DNA from: Lachnospiraceae bacterium
GTDB taxonomy: Bacteria; Bacillota; Clostridia; Lachnospirales; Lachnospiraceae
Direction of reading: 5' to 3'
Length of the DNA stretch: 42,932 bases
Assembly: GCA_013316825.1 (NCBI GenBank)
Contig: WSLY01000021.1
Location: forward strand, 1 to 42,932
A program made the position numbers and the translations under genes. Below the pieces are notes generated by a model. The model made no database searches. It saw only the letters and a list, made by a program, of their open reading frames with translations, and was not told the origin of the DNA. Numbering within the stretch: the stretch's first letter is position 1; the number at the start of each line of letters is the position of its first letter. This document shows positions 17,071 through 25,891 of the stretch, one piece after another.

Positions 17071-18249
17071 ATGTTTTTTGTTGGCATTGATATAGGGAAA
17101 AATAACCATGTTGCATCCATGATGGACGAAACCGGCAAGGTAGTGTTCAAAGCCTTTTCTTTTCCCAATACTTCTGATGGTGGGAATTCCCTGTCCTCAA
17201 AACTTGCTTCTTATTCTTCCGCCACTGCCGATTTTGAAATCGGCATGGAGGCTACCGGGCACTACTGGCTCTCTGTCTACTCTTTTCTTTTTGAAAAGAA
17301 GTTCCTTCTCCATGTCATTAATCCAATCCAGACTGACGGCTGGCGCAGGGGGACAGAAATCCGCAGGCGTAAAAACGATATCATTGATTCCGTCCTGATC
17401 GCTGACCTGATCCGTTATGGCCGGTTCGTGGAAACCAGACTTGCAGACGAGGATTTGTTTTCTCTGCGTACCCTGACCCGCTTCCGCACTTATCTTGTGG
17501 AATCCATCAGTGACTTAAAACGGAAAGTTGTCTGTGTGCTGGATCAGGTTTTCCCTGAATACCAGTCCATCTTTTCCGACATTTTCGGCAAGACCTCAAA
17601 AGAAATCCTTCTCCAGTTTTCTTCGCCGATTGACTTTGAATCGGTTTCATCCGAGACCCTCGCTGAGCTGCTTGCACAACTCAGCAGACAGAAAGTCGGC
17701 ACCGCGAAAGCGGAGCAGTTAAAGGCTGCTGCATCATCTTCTTTTGGAGTTACCTTTGCCAAAAACAGCTTCACGTTCCAGCTCAAAACACTGATTGAGC
17801 AGATTTCTTTTATTGAAAAACAGGTAAAAGAAACGGAAGCGGAAATTTCCGGTATCATGGAAAAACTGGAATCCCCCATTACTACCATTGCTGGAATTGG
17901 CACCGTCACAGGAGCGGCCATTCTTAGCGAGATTGGCGATATTTCCAAATTTGACAGCCCCAGAAAGCTGGTGGCTTTTGCCGGTCTGGACGCCACCGTC
18001 ACCCAATCCGGCGAATTTGAGGCAGCCCACAATGTAATGAGCAAACGCGGATCGCCATACCTGCGGAAAGCTATTTTTCAAGCCGCCCTGATCGCCTCCT
18101 TTAAAGATCCTGTATTAAGCGTTTATTACCAAAAAAAGAAAGCAGAAGGCAAACACCATTTGACATGCGTTGGCGCTGTTGCCAGAAAGATGTGCAACAT
18201 CATTTACGCTGTCCTGAAAAACAACCGGCCTTATGTTCCAAAGGTTTAG
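17071..18249 (+). CDS. IS110 family transposase (DEDD recombinase)
   Basis: A 392-residue transposase with an N-terminal RuvC-like DEDD domain: Asp7 in GIDIGK, Glu60 in GMEATGHY, and Asp103 and Asp106 in RRRKNDIIDSVL. A coiled-coil region spans about residues 230-265. The C-terminal Tnp domain (Transposase_20) contains TIAGIGTVTGAAILSEIG, LVAFAGLDATVTQSGEF and SKRGSPYLRKAIF, which carry the conserved serine region. It is full length with no frameshift, so the element may be active. GAGGTGG precedes the ATG. Codon use and composition are less purine-biased than in the neighbouring genes. Confidence 0.95.
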   Translation: MFFVGIDIGKNNHVASMMDETGKVVFKAFSFPNTSDGGNSLSSKLASYSSATADFEIGMEATGHYWLSVYSFLFEKKFLLHVINPIQTDGWRRGTEIRRRKNDIIDSVLIADLIRYGRFVETRLADEDLFSLRTLTRFRTYLVESISDLKRKVVCVLDQVFPEYQSIFSDIFGKTSKEILLQFSSPIDFESVSSETLAELLAQLSRQKVGTAKAEQLKAAASSSFGVTFAKNSFTFQLKTLIEQISFIEKQVKETEAEISGIMEKLESPITTIAGIGTVTGAAILSEIGDISKFDSPRKLVAFAGLDATVTQSGEFEAAHNVMSKRGSPYLRKAIFQAALIASFKDPVLSVYYQKKKAEGKHHLTCVGAVARKMCNIIYAVLKNNRPYVPKV

Positions 18250-18268
18250 ATCCTGACCCTCTTTCTTC

Positions 18269-18293
18269 GGCCTGTCTGAAAGCAGGCCTTGTT
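18269..18293 (+). terminator. Hairpin after the transposase
   Basis: GGCCTG and CAGGCC form a 6-bp GC-rich stem around TCTGAAAG shortly after the transposase stop. T-rich sequence follows about 15 bases later. Probable transcript end inside the IS right end. Confidence 0.5.
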
Positions 18294-18361
18294 GTCGTGC
18301 TGTTTTTTCCCATAATTCCTTCTAAATTTTTTCACTTTTCTACTTGACTTTTAATAGTTGG

Positions 18362-18840
18362 TCTTCCGGAAAGGTTTTTTTGTAGTAGGCAATTAGCGAG
18401 ACGTTGTATCCGGAGCATATTAAGGTGTGCGCAGCCTTGCCATTTGGTGATTTGTAAAAGCAAGTCATTCAAAAATTTGCAGCAGACGTTACATTTTTTC
18501 TAAAAGCTTTGTAGTAAAAAAGCAGTGTCAAGAGTGCAAGAATCTGCTGTAAACAATGCATCAAAAAGTGTAAAGACTGCTTTAGGCGGCGTCGTCAAAT
18601 GGGAGGAAAGAATCTGTGCAAACGACTTTTGCACCATGGAAATGAGACTTAAAAATCGTGGAAGCCATTGCTGACACGATTTTCGTTTTAGAGGCTCATT
18701 GGAATGTCTGGTGCAACGGAGAGCGCGCAGATTCTTTCCTCCCATTTGACCCCAACCCCACTCTAGACGATTCCTATTGCCCATCATACCTCATGACGCA
18801 GCGTCACAAGCAATCCCCCCTTTTCAAAAAACGCCCCAGA
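18362..18840. other. Long non-coding stretch after the IS element
   Basis: About 480 bases without a supportable gene. It contains the large hairpin at 18594-18750 and a smaller pair AAAGCAGT/ACTGCTTT (about 18518-18582). Short open frames crossing the hairpin have no family features. The right-hand end leads into the MATE promoter. Confidence 0.5.
18594..18750. repeat. Large near-palindromic hairpin, MITE- or REP-like
   Basis: The outermost 23 bases (18594-18616) are perfectly complementary to 18728-18750 (starting GTCAAATGGGAGG, ending CCTCCCATTTGAC). Pairing resumes inside as TTGCACCA/TGGTGCAA, AATGAG/CTCATT and AAAATCGTG/CACGATTTT around a 14-base loop. The whole 157 bases thus fold into one long interrupted stem. 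No target-site duplication is visible at the ends. It could be a MITE, a palindromic dispersed repeat or a structured RNA. Confidence 0.7.
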
Positions 18841-18869
18841 TTGATTTCCTGACGGAAGCGTGCTAAAAT
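18841..18869 (+). promoter_or_regulatory. Promoter of the second MATE gene
   Basis: TTGATT (18841-18846) and TAAAAT (18864-18869) are separated by 17 bases. This places the transcript start near 18876 and excludes the GTG at 18860 as start codon. Confidence 0.65.
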
Positions 18870-18919
18870 GGTACTTGCCCGCGTGTTTGCACAAAGGCGG
18901 AAAGGTTTGGTTTTGTCAT

Positions 18920-20287
18920 ATGGAAGATATGCAGAAAACACAATTATTTGAAAAAATACCGGTTCCGAAGGCGGTCATGAAGCTGGCGGTTCCTACTATT
19001 ATCAGTTCGCTGGTTATGGTGATTTATAATCTGGCGGATACTTATTTTGTGGGGATTTTGAATGACCCGGTACAGAATGCGGCGGTAACGCTGGCTGCGC
19101 CGGTGCTTTTGGCGTTTAATGCAGTAAATAATCTGTTTGGCGTCGGTTCTTCCAGCATGATGAGCCGTGCGCTTGGAAGGAAAGATTACGATACGGTGCG
19201 CCGCAGTTCTGCGTTTGGCTTTTACTGTGCCTTGGTGAGCGGCATTTTGTTTTCTGTCTTTTTTACATTGTTCCAAAAGCCGCTGCTTTTGCTGCTGGGA
19301 GCGGACAGCGGTACGGCTGCAGCCACGGGTGAGTACTTGAAATGGACGGTGAGCTTTGGGGCTGCGCCGGCAATTTTAAATGTGGTGATGGCTTATCTGG
19401 TGCGGGCGGAGGGCGCTTCGCTTCATGCCAGTCTTGGCACTATGAGCGGCTGTCTTTTGAATATTGTGCTGGACCCTGTTTTTATTTTACCGTGGGGGCT
19501 TAATATGGGGGCGGCGGGGGCCGGACTTGCTACCTTTTTGTCCAACTGTGTGGCGTGCGCGTACTTTTTTATTTTGCTTTTTATAAAGAGGGGAAAGACG
19601 TATGTGTGCGTAAGTCCCGCAAAATTTTCTTTTCAAAAACCCATTCTGCTGGGTGTATGCGGCGTGGGGATTCCCGCGGCGATTCAGAATCTGTTGAATG
19701 TAACCGGTATGACAGTATTAAACAATTTCACCGCATCCTTTGGGGCGGACGCGGTGGCGGCGATGGGAATCGTGCAGAAAATCAATATGGTGCCGATGAA
19801 CATTGCCATGGGCTTTTCACAGGGCATTATGCCGTTAGTCAGCTACAACTATGCGAGCGGCAATGGCAGGCGCATGAAGCAGACGGTCTTTTTTGCCCTG
19901 AAAGTGATTATTGCCTTTTTAAGCGTTACGACGCTTGGATTTTATCTGGGAGCGGGCGGGCTTACCAGAATGTTTATGAAAAATGAAGCAATTGTTTTCT
20001 ACGGCACACGTTTTCTGCGCGGTTTTTGTCTGGCACTGCCCTTTCTGGCTTTGGATTTTCTGGCGGTGGGCGTGTTTCAGGCATGCGGCATGGGCAAGAA
20101 GGCGCTTGTATTTGCCGTGCTTAGAAAAATCATTCTGGAAATCCCTGCGCTTTATCTGTTAAATTATCTTTCTCCGCTCTATGGGCTTGCATATGCACAG
20201 TTTTGCGCGGAATTTGTGCTGGCGATTGCCGCGGTGCTGGTGCTGTTGGGATTGTTTCGTAAAATGCGGACTATGACTGTGGATTAA
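18920..20287 (+). CDS. MATE family efflux transporter
   Basis: A second MATE antiporter in the window, 455 residues with about twelve membrane helices. It is only distantly similar to the one at 3407. Family-like segments are LAVPTIISSLVMVIYNLADT in helix 1, NNLFGVGSSSMMSRALGRKD after helix 2 and MGFSQGIMPLVSYNYASGNG in the second half. The start at 18920 (MEDMQKT) is chosen because the promoter excludes the GTG at 18860. The nearest purine-rich GGAAAGG is rather distant, so the ATG at 18929 is also possible. It may export drugs or a cell metabolite; the following GH3 gene has its own promoter. Confidence 0.9.
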   Translation: MEDMQKTQLFEKIPVPKAVMKLAVPTIISSLVMVIYNLADTYFVGILNDPVQNAAVTLAAPVLLAFNAVNNLFGVGSSSMMSRALGRKDYDTVRRSSAFGFYCALVSGILFSVFFTLFQKPLLLLLGADSGTAAATGEYLKWTVSFGAAPAILNVVMAYLVRAEGASLHASLGTMSGCLLNIVLDPVFILPWGLNMGAAGAGLATFLSNCVACAYFFILLFIKRGKTYVCVSPAKFSFQKPILLGVCGVGIPAAIQNLLNVTGMTVLNNFTASFGADAVAAMGIVQKINMVPMNIAMGFSQGIMPLVSYNYASGNGRRMKQTVFFALKVIIAFLSVTTLGFYLGAGGLTRMFMKNEAIVFYGTRFLRGFCLALPFLALDFLAVGVFQACGMGKKALVFAVLRKIILEIPALYLLNYLSPLYGLAYAQFCAEFVLAIAAVLVLLGLFRKMRTMTVD

Positions 20288-20395
20288 AATTTGGCGCCAC
20301 AGATGTATTTTACTTTATCCTGCAAGCACTGAACACGCCTAATATTGTATTTAGCACGATTTGAGAAATGACGCTTATCGTATCATTTCACTTAG

Positions 20396-20424
20396 TTGCA
20401 AAGTATTTGCAGGCGTGTTATACT
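20396..20424 (+). promoter_or_regulatory. Promoter of the GH3 gene
   Basis: TTGCAA (20396-20401), a 17-base spacer and TATACT (20419-20424). AGGCGTGTT overlapping the -10 box is the inverted complement of AACACGCCT near 20332, which may be a second regulatory element. Confidence 0.65.
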
Positions 20425-20433
20425 AAGCAAAGA

Positions 20434-20449
20434 ATAAAAACGTTTTTAT
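20434..20449. promoter_or_regulatory. LacI-type operator candidate
   Basis: ATAAAAACGTTTTTAT is a perfect 16-base palindrome with a central CG, the hallmark of LacI-family operators. It starts 10 bases after the -10 box, over the expected transcript start. The LacI-family regulator encoded just after the GH3 gene is the natural binding partner. Confidence 0.65.
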
Positions 20450-20503
20450 AAGGTAAAATACAGATTTTACGAAAAATAGAGGGAAATTGGGAGGAAGAAG
20501 AGT

Positions 20504-23359
20504 ATGCAGCGTGAAAAAAGAAACGGAGCGCTTCGGGAGTTGGCGCCTTTTTGCAGAAGAGCGGCGGCAGAGGGTGCGGTATTATTGAAAAATGAAGATG
20601 GTATGCTGCCGATTACCAAAAAGGACAGGGTAGCTCTCTTTGGCAGGGCACAGATGGACTATTATAAGAGCGGAATCGGTTCGGGCGGTCTGGTAAACGT
20701 GGAGTACACGACAAATCTTATCGACGGCTTTTCGCAGCACCCGCATGTGCGGCTGAACGAGAAACTGGTGGAAGCTTACAGGGCGTGGATAGCAGCCCAC
20801 CCCATCTGCGCGCGGGAAAAGGACTGGACGACGGAGCCGTGGCATTTGGAGGAAATGCCGCTTGACGAGACGTTGGTAAAGGAGGCGGCAGAGGTCTCCG
20901 ATAAGGCAGTGATTGTGTTAGGAAGAACGGCGGGCGAGGAAAGGGACAATGCGGACGAAGAGGGCAGTTTTCGTCTGGCAGAGGAAGAAAAGTCCATGAT
21001 TTTTCTTGTGACAAAATATTTTTCCCGCGTGGCTGTGGTCTTTAACGTTTCCAATATCATCGATATGTCTTGGGTGGACGAGGAGTGGTGCCATGGCGCC
21101 ATAAAAGCGCTGCTCTATGTATGGCACGGCGGTATGGAGGGCGGCAATGCCGCCGCCGACGTGCTTGTGGGAGCGGTATCGCCTTCAGGACATTTGACGG
21201 ATACGATAGCCCGCTCCATAAAGGATTATCCTGCCTTTGCCAACTATGGCAGCGATATCCGCAATTTTTATGAAGAGGATATTTATGTGGGTTACCGCTA
21301 CTTTGAGACGTTCTGTCAGGAGAAGGTACTCTATCCTTTTGGATTTGGCTTATCTTATACGACCTTTTCGTGGGAGCCGGGGACGGCAGAGGCGAAGGGA
21401 AGCGGAGCAGAAAGCAGTGTGGAGTTTACGGTCAGGGTAGAAAATACGGGCGCCTGTGCCGGCAGGGAAGTGATGCAGGTTTACGTGGAGGCGCCGCAGG
21501 GTGTGCTGGGGAAGGCAAAGAGGGTGCTTGCCGGCTTTGCCAAGACGAAGCTGCTTGCCGCAGGGGAATCACAGGTACTTGATTTTCATATTCCGGTCAA
21601 ACGGTTTGCTTCCTATGATGACGGCGGCGTAACGGGCAATAAATCCTGTTTTGTGCTGGAGGCAGGCGAGTATCATTTCTACGTGGGAACGGACTGCCGC
21701 AGGACGAAAGAGCTCTGCAGGGCGGATGGCGGCACGCCTTTTGCGCCAAAAGAACTGCTTGTTACGGAGCGGCTTAAGGAAGCGGCGGCTCCGGTGGTGC
21801 CATTCCGCAGGATAAAACCCATTTTGCAGGCGGATGGCAGCTATGCGCCCGCATATGAGCCTGTGCCCTTGCGCACGGTGGATTTGGAAAAGCGGATAGA
21901 GGAAAATCTGCCAAAGGAGCTTACGGCAGAGAAAAAGGCAGTTTCTTTTGGCGATGTCCGTGAGGGCAGGGCTTCTTTAGAGTCGTTTACCGCACAGCTT
22001 TCCGTGGAGGAGCTGGCGGTGCTTGTGCGGGGCGAGGGTATGTGCAATGCAAGGGTAACTTCCGGTACGGCGGCGGCATTCGGCGGTGTGAGCGACGAGC
22101 TTGCCGCACGGGGAATTCCGGCAGGCTGCGCGGCGGACGGACCTTCCGGTATCCGCATGGATACGGGAGAGAAGGCAACGCTGCTGCCAGGCGGTACGCT
22201 GCTTGCCTGCAGCTTTGATGTAGAGCTGGTGGAAGAGCTGTTTTATCTGGAAGGAAAAGAACTTTGTCTCAACGAAGTGGATACGCTGTTGGGACCCGGT
22301 ATCAATATTCACAGGCATCCGCTTAACGGCAGGAATTTTGAATATTTTTCCGAGGACCCTTATGTGACGGGGGCGATTGCGGCGGCATGTGAGCGCGGTA
22401 TGGGAAGAGCGGGCGTGACGGGCACTATGAAGCATTTTGCCTGCAACAATCAGGAGAAGAGCCGTCATACGGTGGATGCGGCGGTATCGGAGCGGGCGCT
22501 TAGAGAAATTTATTTGAAAGGCTTTGAAATGGCGGTGAAAGAGGGAGGCGGCAGGGCGGTTATGACGACGTACAACCCGCTGAACGGCTATCAGAACGCC
22601 ACAAATTATGATTTGAATACCACGATTCTAAGGGAGGAGTGGGGCTATAAGGGACTGGTAATGACGGACTGGTGGGCAGGTCTGAATGATGTGGTAGAAG
22701 GGGGCGAAGCAGACCAGACGGATATGCGTTCCATGGTGCGTGCCCAGAATGATGTTTATATGGTGGTAAACAATAATGGCGCAGCAATCAATGCGCGGGG
22801 CGATAACCTGCTGCGCGCATTGAAGGAAGGCAGTCTGACAAAGGCGGAGCTGCAGCGCAGCGCCATGAATATTCTGCGCTTTTTGCTTGCATCTCCTGCG
22901 GCGGGGCGGGAGGTTAAGGAAAAGCAGCCGGTGATGATAAAACCGCTTGTAAAAGAAACAGCGGCAGGACAAGGCAGAGCAGCGAAGCGAAACGCGGCGG
23001 CTTTGGAGAATGCGGCAGCTAAGCAGGCAGCATTCGGCAGGGCGGAAGCGATTACCGGCATGACAGACCTTACGGGAGAGCGCGCCGAAAGAGAAGGTAT
23101 ACTGCTGTATGCAGAAAATGACGGTATTTACGGCATTAATGTGACAGTTATGTCAGACAAAAGCGACAGGGCGCAGATGCTGTGCAGGCTTTGTTTAAAC
23201 GGCGAAGAAGCGGGCATGATACAGACCAACGGGACAAGGGGAAACCACTATATCCAGCGGATATCCAAGGTGGCGCTGTCAAAGGGACTGTATGAGCTGA
23301 CGGCAGAGCATATACAGTCCGGCATTCAGCTTTTGTCGGTGCAGTTTATAGCATTATAA
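20504..23359 (+). CDS. GH3 family glycoside hydrolase (beta-glucosidase-like), swapped domain order
   Basis: A 951-residue cytoplasmic GH3 enzyme (no signal peptide) that probably hydrolyses beta-linked gluco- or xylo-oligosaccharides. The normally C-terminal GH3 domain comes first (residues 15-275, starting AAEGAVLLKNEDGMLPI). A fibronectin-III-like domain follows (about 300-385, VMQVYVEAPQG). The TIM-barrel catalytic domain is last (about 480-810). The nucleophile is Asp722 in GLVMTDWWAG, and the substrate-binding motifs GPGINIHRHPLNGRNFEYF, TMKHFACNNQE and MTTYNPLNG are present. The last 100 residues (SKVALSKGLYELTAEH) resemble a carbohydrate-binding beta sandwich. This reversed order is known for some rumen clostridial beta-glucosidases. 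The ribosome binding site is GGGAGGAAG. A LacI-type operator stands in the promoter. Confidence 0.92.
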   Translation: MQREKRNGALRELAPFCRRAAAEGAVLLKNEDGMLPITKKDRVALFGRAQMDYYKSGIGSGGLVNVEYTTNLIDGFSQHPHVRLNEKLVEAYRAWIAAHPICAREKDWTTEPWHLEEMPLDETLVKEAAEVSDKAVIVLGRTAGEERDNADEEGSFRLAEEEKSMIFLVTKYFSRVAVVFNVSNIIDMSWVDEEWCHGAIKALLYVWHGGMEGGNAAADVLVGAVSPSGHLTDTIARSIKDYPAFANYGSDIRNFYEEDIYVGYRYFETFCQEKVLYPFGFGLSYTTFSWEPGTAEAKGSGAESSVEFTVRVENTGACAGREVMQVYVEAPQGVLGKAKRVLAGFAKTKLLAAGESQVLDFHIPVKRFASYDDGGVTGNKSCFVLEAGEYHFYVGTDCRRTKELCRADGGTPFAPKELLVTERLKEAAAPVVPFRRIKPILQADGSYAPAYEPVPLRTVDLEKRIEENLPKELTAEKKAVSFGDVREGRASLESFTAQLSVEELAVLVRGEGMCNARVTSGTAAAFGGVSDELAARGIPAGCAADGPSGIRMDTGEKATLLPGGTLLACSFDVELVEELFYLEGKELCLNEVDTLLGPGINIHRHPLNGRNFEYFSEDPYVTGAIAAACERGMGRAGVTGTMKHFACNNQEKSRHTVDAAVSERALREIYLKGFEMAVKEGGGRAVMTTYNPLNGYQNATNYDLNTTILREEWGYKGLVMTDWWAGLNDVVEGGEADQTDMRSMVRAQNDVYMVVNNNGAAINARGDNLLRALKEGSLTKAELQRSAMNILRFLLASPAAGREVKEKQPVMIKPLVKETAAGQGRAAKRNAAALENAAAKQAAFGRAEAITGMTDLTGERAEREGILLYAENDGIYGINVTVMSDKSDRAQMLCRLCLNGEEAGMIQTNGTRGNHYIQRISKVALSKGLYELTAEHIQSGIQLLSVQFIAL

Positions 23360-23416
23360 AGAAGATGGAAGCATGGCAGGATGTGAGAACGAAACAGGCT
23401 GCGAAGCAAAGCGGGG

Positions 23417-24415
23417 ATGAAAATGGGGAAGGTAACGATTAAGGATGTGGCGCGGGAGGCAGGGGTTTCGATATCCACGGTTTCCAATGCATTAAACGGT
23501 GTGAACGTACTGCACCCCGATACAAAGGCGCATATTTTAGAGGTGGCAAAACGGCTGCACTATGTACCAAATATAAATGGAAGAAACTTAAAGGCGCAGG
23601 CGACAAAGGTAATCGGGCTGTTTGTGGGATACATGGGAGGTCCTTATATGGGAGCCTTGACAGATTCCATGGCAAAATGGTGTGCGAGGGAGGCGTATGA
23701 GCTGCAGGTTTTTGTGACCTCGCAGAGCAGAACCATTATGGCAAACCTGCTTGGGCACAGGGTTGACGGCGCTGTGATTGCAGGGAATGCTTTGACTGCA
23801 AAGCAAGCGGAGGAGCTGAGCGAAGCAGGTCTTCCCGTTGTGTACCTGAACAGGGAAATCAAGGGCAGGCTTCAGGCAGGCGTATTTTTTGATTCTTGTC
23901 AGGCAGGAAGAATGGCGGCAGCATATTTTCTGGAGAAGGGCTTTTCGCGGCTGGGGCTGATAGAGGGAGTGGATAATTATGATGGAAGGGAGCGGAAAAG
24001 AGGTTTTCTTTCCGCGCTTTCGGAAAAGGGCATCGAGATAAGCAAGGAGCATATCTGGCAGGGCGGTTTTGCCCGTGATATGGCATATAGGTCAGTAAGC
24101 GCTTTCTTAAAAAAAGCGGCGTCGGAGGGAGCGCCGCTGCCGCAGGCGGTGTTTGCCGCCAATGATTTAAGTGCCATTGGCGGCATGGAGGCGTTTGCGC
24201 AGGCAGGCATCAAGGTGCCTTGGGAGGTCAAGGTGATGGGCTGTGACGATATCGAGCTGGGGCGTTATCTTACGCCGGCGCTGACGACCATACGCACCAA
24301 TTTTGAAGAACAGGGCGCGGTGGCGGTGCAGTGCCTTTTGCAAATGCTCCGCGGAGAAAACGAGGGCGCCGAGATATGCCTTGCCTGCAGTCTGGTGGAG
24401 AGAGGTTCTGCATAA
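23417..24415 (+). CDS. LacI family transcriptional regulator
   Basis: A 332-residue LacI/GalR regulator. The N-terminal helix-turn-helix and hinge are clear (VTIKDVAREAGVSISTVSNA, LNGVNVLHPDTKAHILEVAK). The periplasmic-binding-protein-like sensor domain (residues 60-332) would bind a sugar effector. It lies 57 bases after the GH3 gene on the same strand, so cotranscription and control of the promoter carrying the CG-centred palindrome are likely. The start at 23417 has only a weak GCGGGG; the ATG two codons later is equally possible. The effector is presumably the product or substrate of the GH3 enzyme. Confidence 0.92.
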   Translation: MKMGKVTIKDVAREAGVSISTVSNALNGVNVLHPDTKAHILEVAKRLHYVPNINGRNLKAQATKVIGLFVGYMGGPYMGALTDSMAKWCAREAYELQVFVTSQSRTIMANLLGHRVDGAVIAGNALTAKQAEELSEAGLPVVYLNREIKGRLQAGVFFDSCQAGRMAAAYFLEKGFSRLGLIEGVDNYDGRERKRGFLSALSEKGIEISKEHIWQGGFARDMAYRSVSAFLKKAASEGAPLPQAVFAANDLSAIGGMEAFAQAGIKVPWEVKVMGCDDIELGRYLTPALTTIRTNFEEQGAVAVQCLLQMLRGENEGAEICLACSLVERGSA

Positions 24416-24467
24416 ACAAGGAATGAAATGTGCCGGCAGCGGGATATCCTGATTTTGCGTGTGGCAT

Positions 24468-25790
24468 TTACACTTTTTCGGGCTTTCCCACCTTTCGGAA
24501 CAGGACGAGGAGGCAGAGGACATTTGGCAGCACCATAACGGCATTGATAAAGTCCGTAAAGCTCCACACAAGCTGCATGGGAATGATGGCGCCTATGTAA
24601 ATCATAACGATATAAACAAGCTGGTAGGAGCGGATGCCTGATTCCCCAAACAGGTAAGCCGCTCCTTTTTCGCCTAAGTAACACCAGCCTACCAGCGTGG
24701 CGAGGGCGAAGGCAATCAGGGCAAGCGTCAGAAACGCATTGCCGCCAAAGGGAAGAAAGGCGAAGGCGGCGCTTGTAAGCCCTGCGTCGGTGTAGCCCTT
24801 GGTGCTTCCCGGGTGTGCCAGTATACTGCTTACAATGGTAAAGCCAGTCAGTGTGCACATCACAATGGTATCCCAGAAGACAGCAGTCATGGAGATCAGC
24901 GCCTGTCTTGTAGGGTTTGAATCGTTTGAGGAGCCGGCGGCGATAGCCGCAGTGCCGATGCCAGCCTCGTTGGTAAACAATCCTCTTGCGATGCCAAAAC
25001 GAGCCGCCATCAAAAAGGTACTGCCTACGAAACCGCCGGCAGCGGCGCGTCCGGTGAAGGCGGAGGAAAGAATCAAAGAAAAGGAGGGTATAAGGAAAGC
25101 GCGGTTCATCCATAAAAGATAGCAGCAGGCGCCCATGTAAAGGAAGCTTAAGGGCGGTACCATGCGGGTGCAGAAGCTGCCGATGCTGCCGGCGCCCCCA
25201 AGGATAACCATGCCGGTCAGTACTGCGGCAGCCATGCCGATAATGTGCGGGGAAAGATGCCATGTGGAATAGGCGGCATCCGCAATGGCGGAGGACTGTG
25301 TCGTACAGCCCGCGCCGATGGCGGCGCATACAATGCAGAAGGCATAAAATTTGCCAAGCAGCCTACTTTTCAGTCCTTTTTCCAGCACGTACATGGGACC
25401 GCCTGCCACGGAGCCGTCAGGCGCTTTTTTCCGGTACAGGCAGCTTAAGTAACACTCCGCATAGGCGGTAGCCATGCCGAAAAGCCCTGTCAGAAAGCAC
25501 CAGAACAGGGCGCCGGGGCCGCCAAGGGCGATGGCGGTGGAAATTCCCACGATATTGCCGGTGCCCAGCGTTGCCGCCAGCGTGGTTGCCAGCGTGGCAA
25601 AGCCGCCCATTCCCTTTTCCCCTTTTTCCTTTTTTTTGGAAACCGAGGCGCGGATGGCACGGAAAGTAAGCCGTTGGGGGAACAGCCGGAAAGTAAAAAA
25701 GAGATGTGTGGCGGCAAGGAGCAGGATAATGGGTCCGTTCCATAAAAAAGCATTTATTTTTTCTAAAAAGGCAAAAAGGAAAGCAGCCAT
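24468..25790 (-). CDS. Alanine/glycine:cation symporter (AGCS family)
   Basis: A 440-residue sodium-coupled amino acid symporter in the cytoplasmic membrane, of the AlsT/DagA type, importing alanine or glycine. Family motifs include LGTGNIVGISTAIALGGPGA, GGPMYVLEKGLKS, FTNEAGIGTAAIAAG and GWCYLGEKGAAYLFGE. About ten to eleven hydrophobic segments are present. The ATG at 25788-25790 is preferred over a TTG four codons upstream because GAGG stands 6 bases before the ATG and forms part of the longer reading. It is divergent from clpB. It converges on the LacI gene with a 52-base gap. Confidence 0.92.
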   Translation of the reverse strand: MAAFLFAFLEKINAFLWNGPIILLLAATHLFFTFRLFPQRLTFRAIRASVSKKKEKGEKGMGGFATLATTLAATLGTGNIVGISTAIALGGPGALFWCFLTGLFGMATAYAECYLSCLYRKKAPDGSVAGGPMYVLEKGLKSRLLGKFYAFCIVCAAIGAGCTTQSSAIADAAYSTWHLSPHIIGMAAAVLTGMVILGGAGSIGSFCTRMVPPLSFLYMGACCYLLWMNRAFLIPSFSLILSSAFTGRAAAGGFVGSTFLMAARFGIARGLFTNEAGIGTAAIAAGSSNDSNPTRQALISMTAVFWDTIVMCTLTGFTIVSSILAHPGSTKGYTDAGLTSAAFAFLPFGGNAFLTLALIAFALATLVGWCYLGEKGAAYLFGESGIRSYQLVYIVMIYIGAIIPMQLVWSFTDFINAVMVLPNVLCLLVLFRKVGKPEKV

Positions 25791-25863
25791 GCATAACCTC
25801 AAAATTTTGCGGATTACTATAATATATAGAGGAAAGTTTTAGAAAATGTTTATAATTTTTCTG

Positions 25864-25891
25864 TTGCATTTCTTGTTCCTTGTGTTATAGT
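25864..25891 (+). promoter_or_regulatory. Promoter of clpB
   Basis: TTGCAT (25864-25869), a 16-base spacer and TATAGT (25886-25891). The -10 box lies between the arms of an inverted repeat. Confidence 0.6.

Larger units (their letters stand above)
16807..18361 (+). mobile_element. IS110-family insertion sequence
   Basis: The element contains one intact DEDD transposase with about 260 bases of left non-coding sequence and about 110 bases of right non-coding sequence. No terminal inverted repeats or target duplications are visible, as expected for IS110. The ends proposed here rest on a shared GG at both junctions (16807-16808 or 16808-16809, and 18360-18361). They also rest on the promoter that would form if the ends joined: TTGACT at 18344 and TATAAA at 16815, 17-18 bases apart. 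The boundaries are therefore inferred; the presence of the element is firm. Confidence 0.6.

Noticed and set aside
18500..18787. Minus-strand frame of 95 codons across the large hairpin
   Set aside because: Its reading is dictated by the palindrome; no similarity, no convincing ribosome binding site.
24265..25329. Minus-strand frame of 354 codons overlapping the symporter and LacI genes
   Set aside because: Out of frame with the AGCS symporter and antisense to LacI; Arg/His/Cys-rich without domains.
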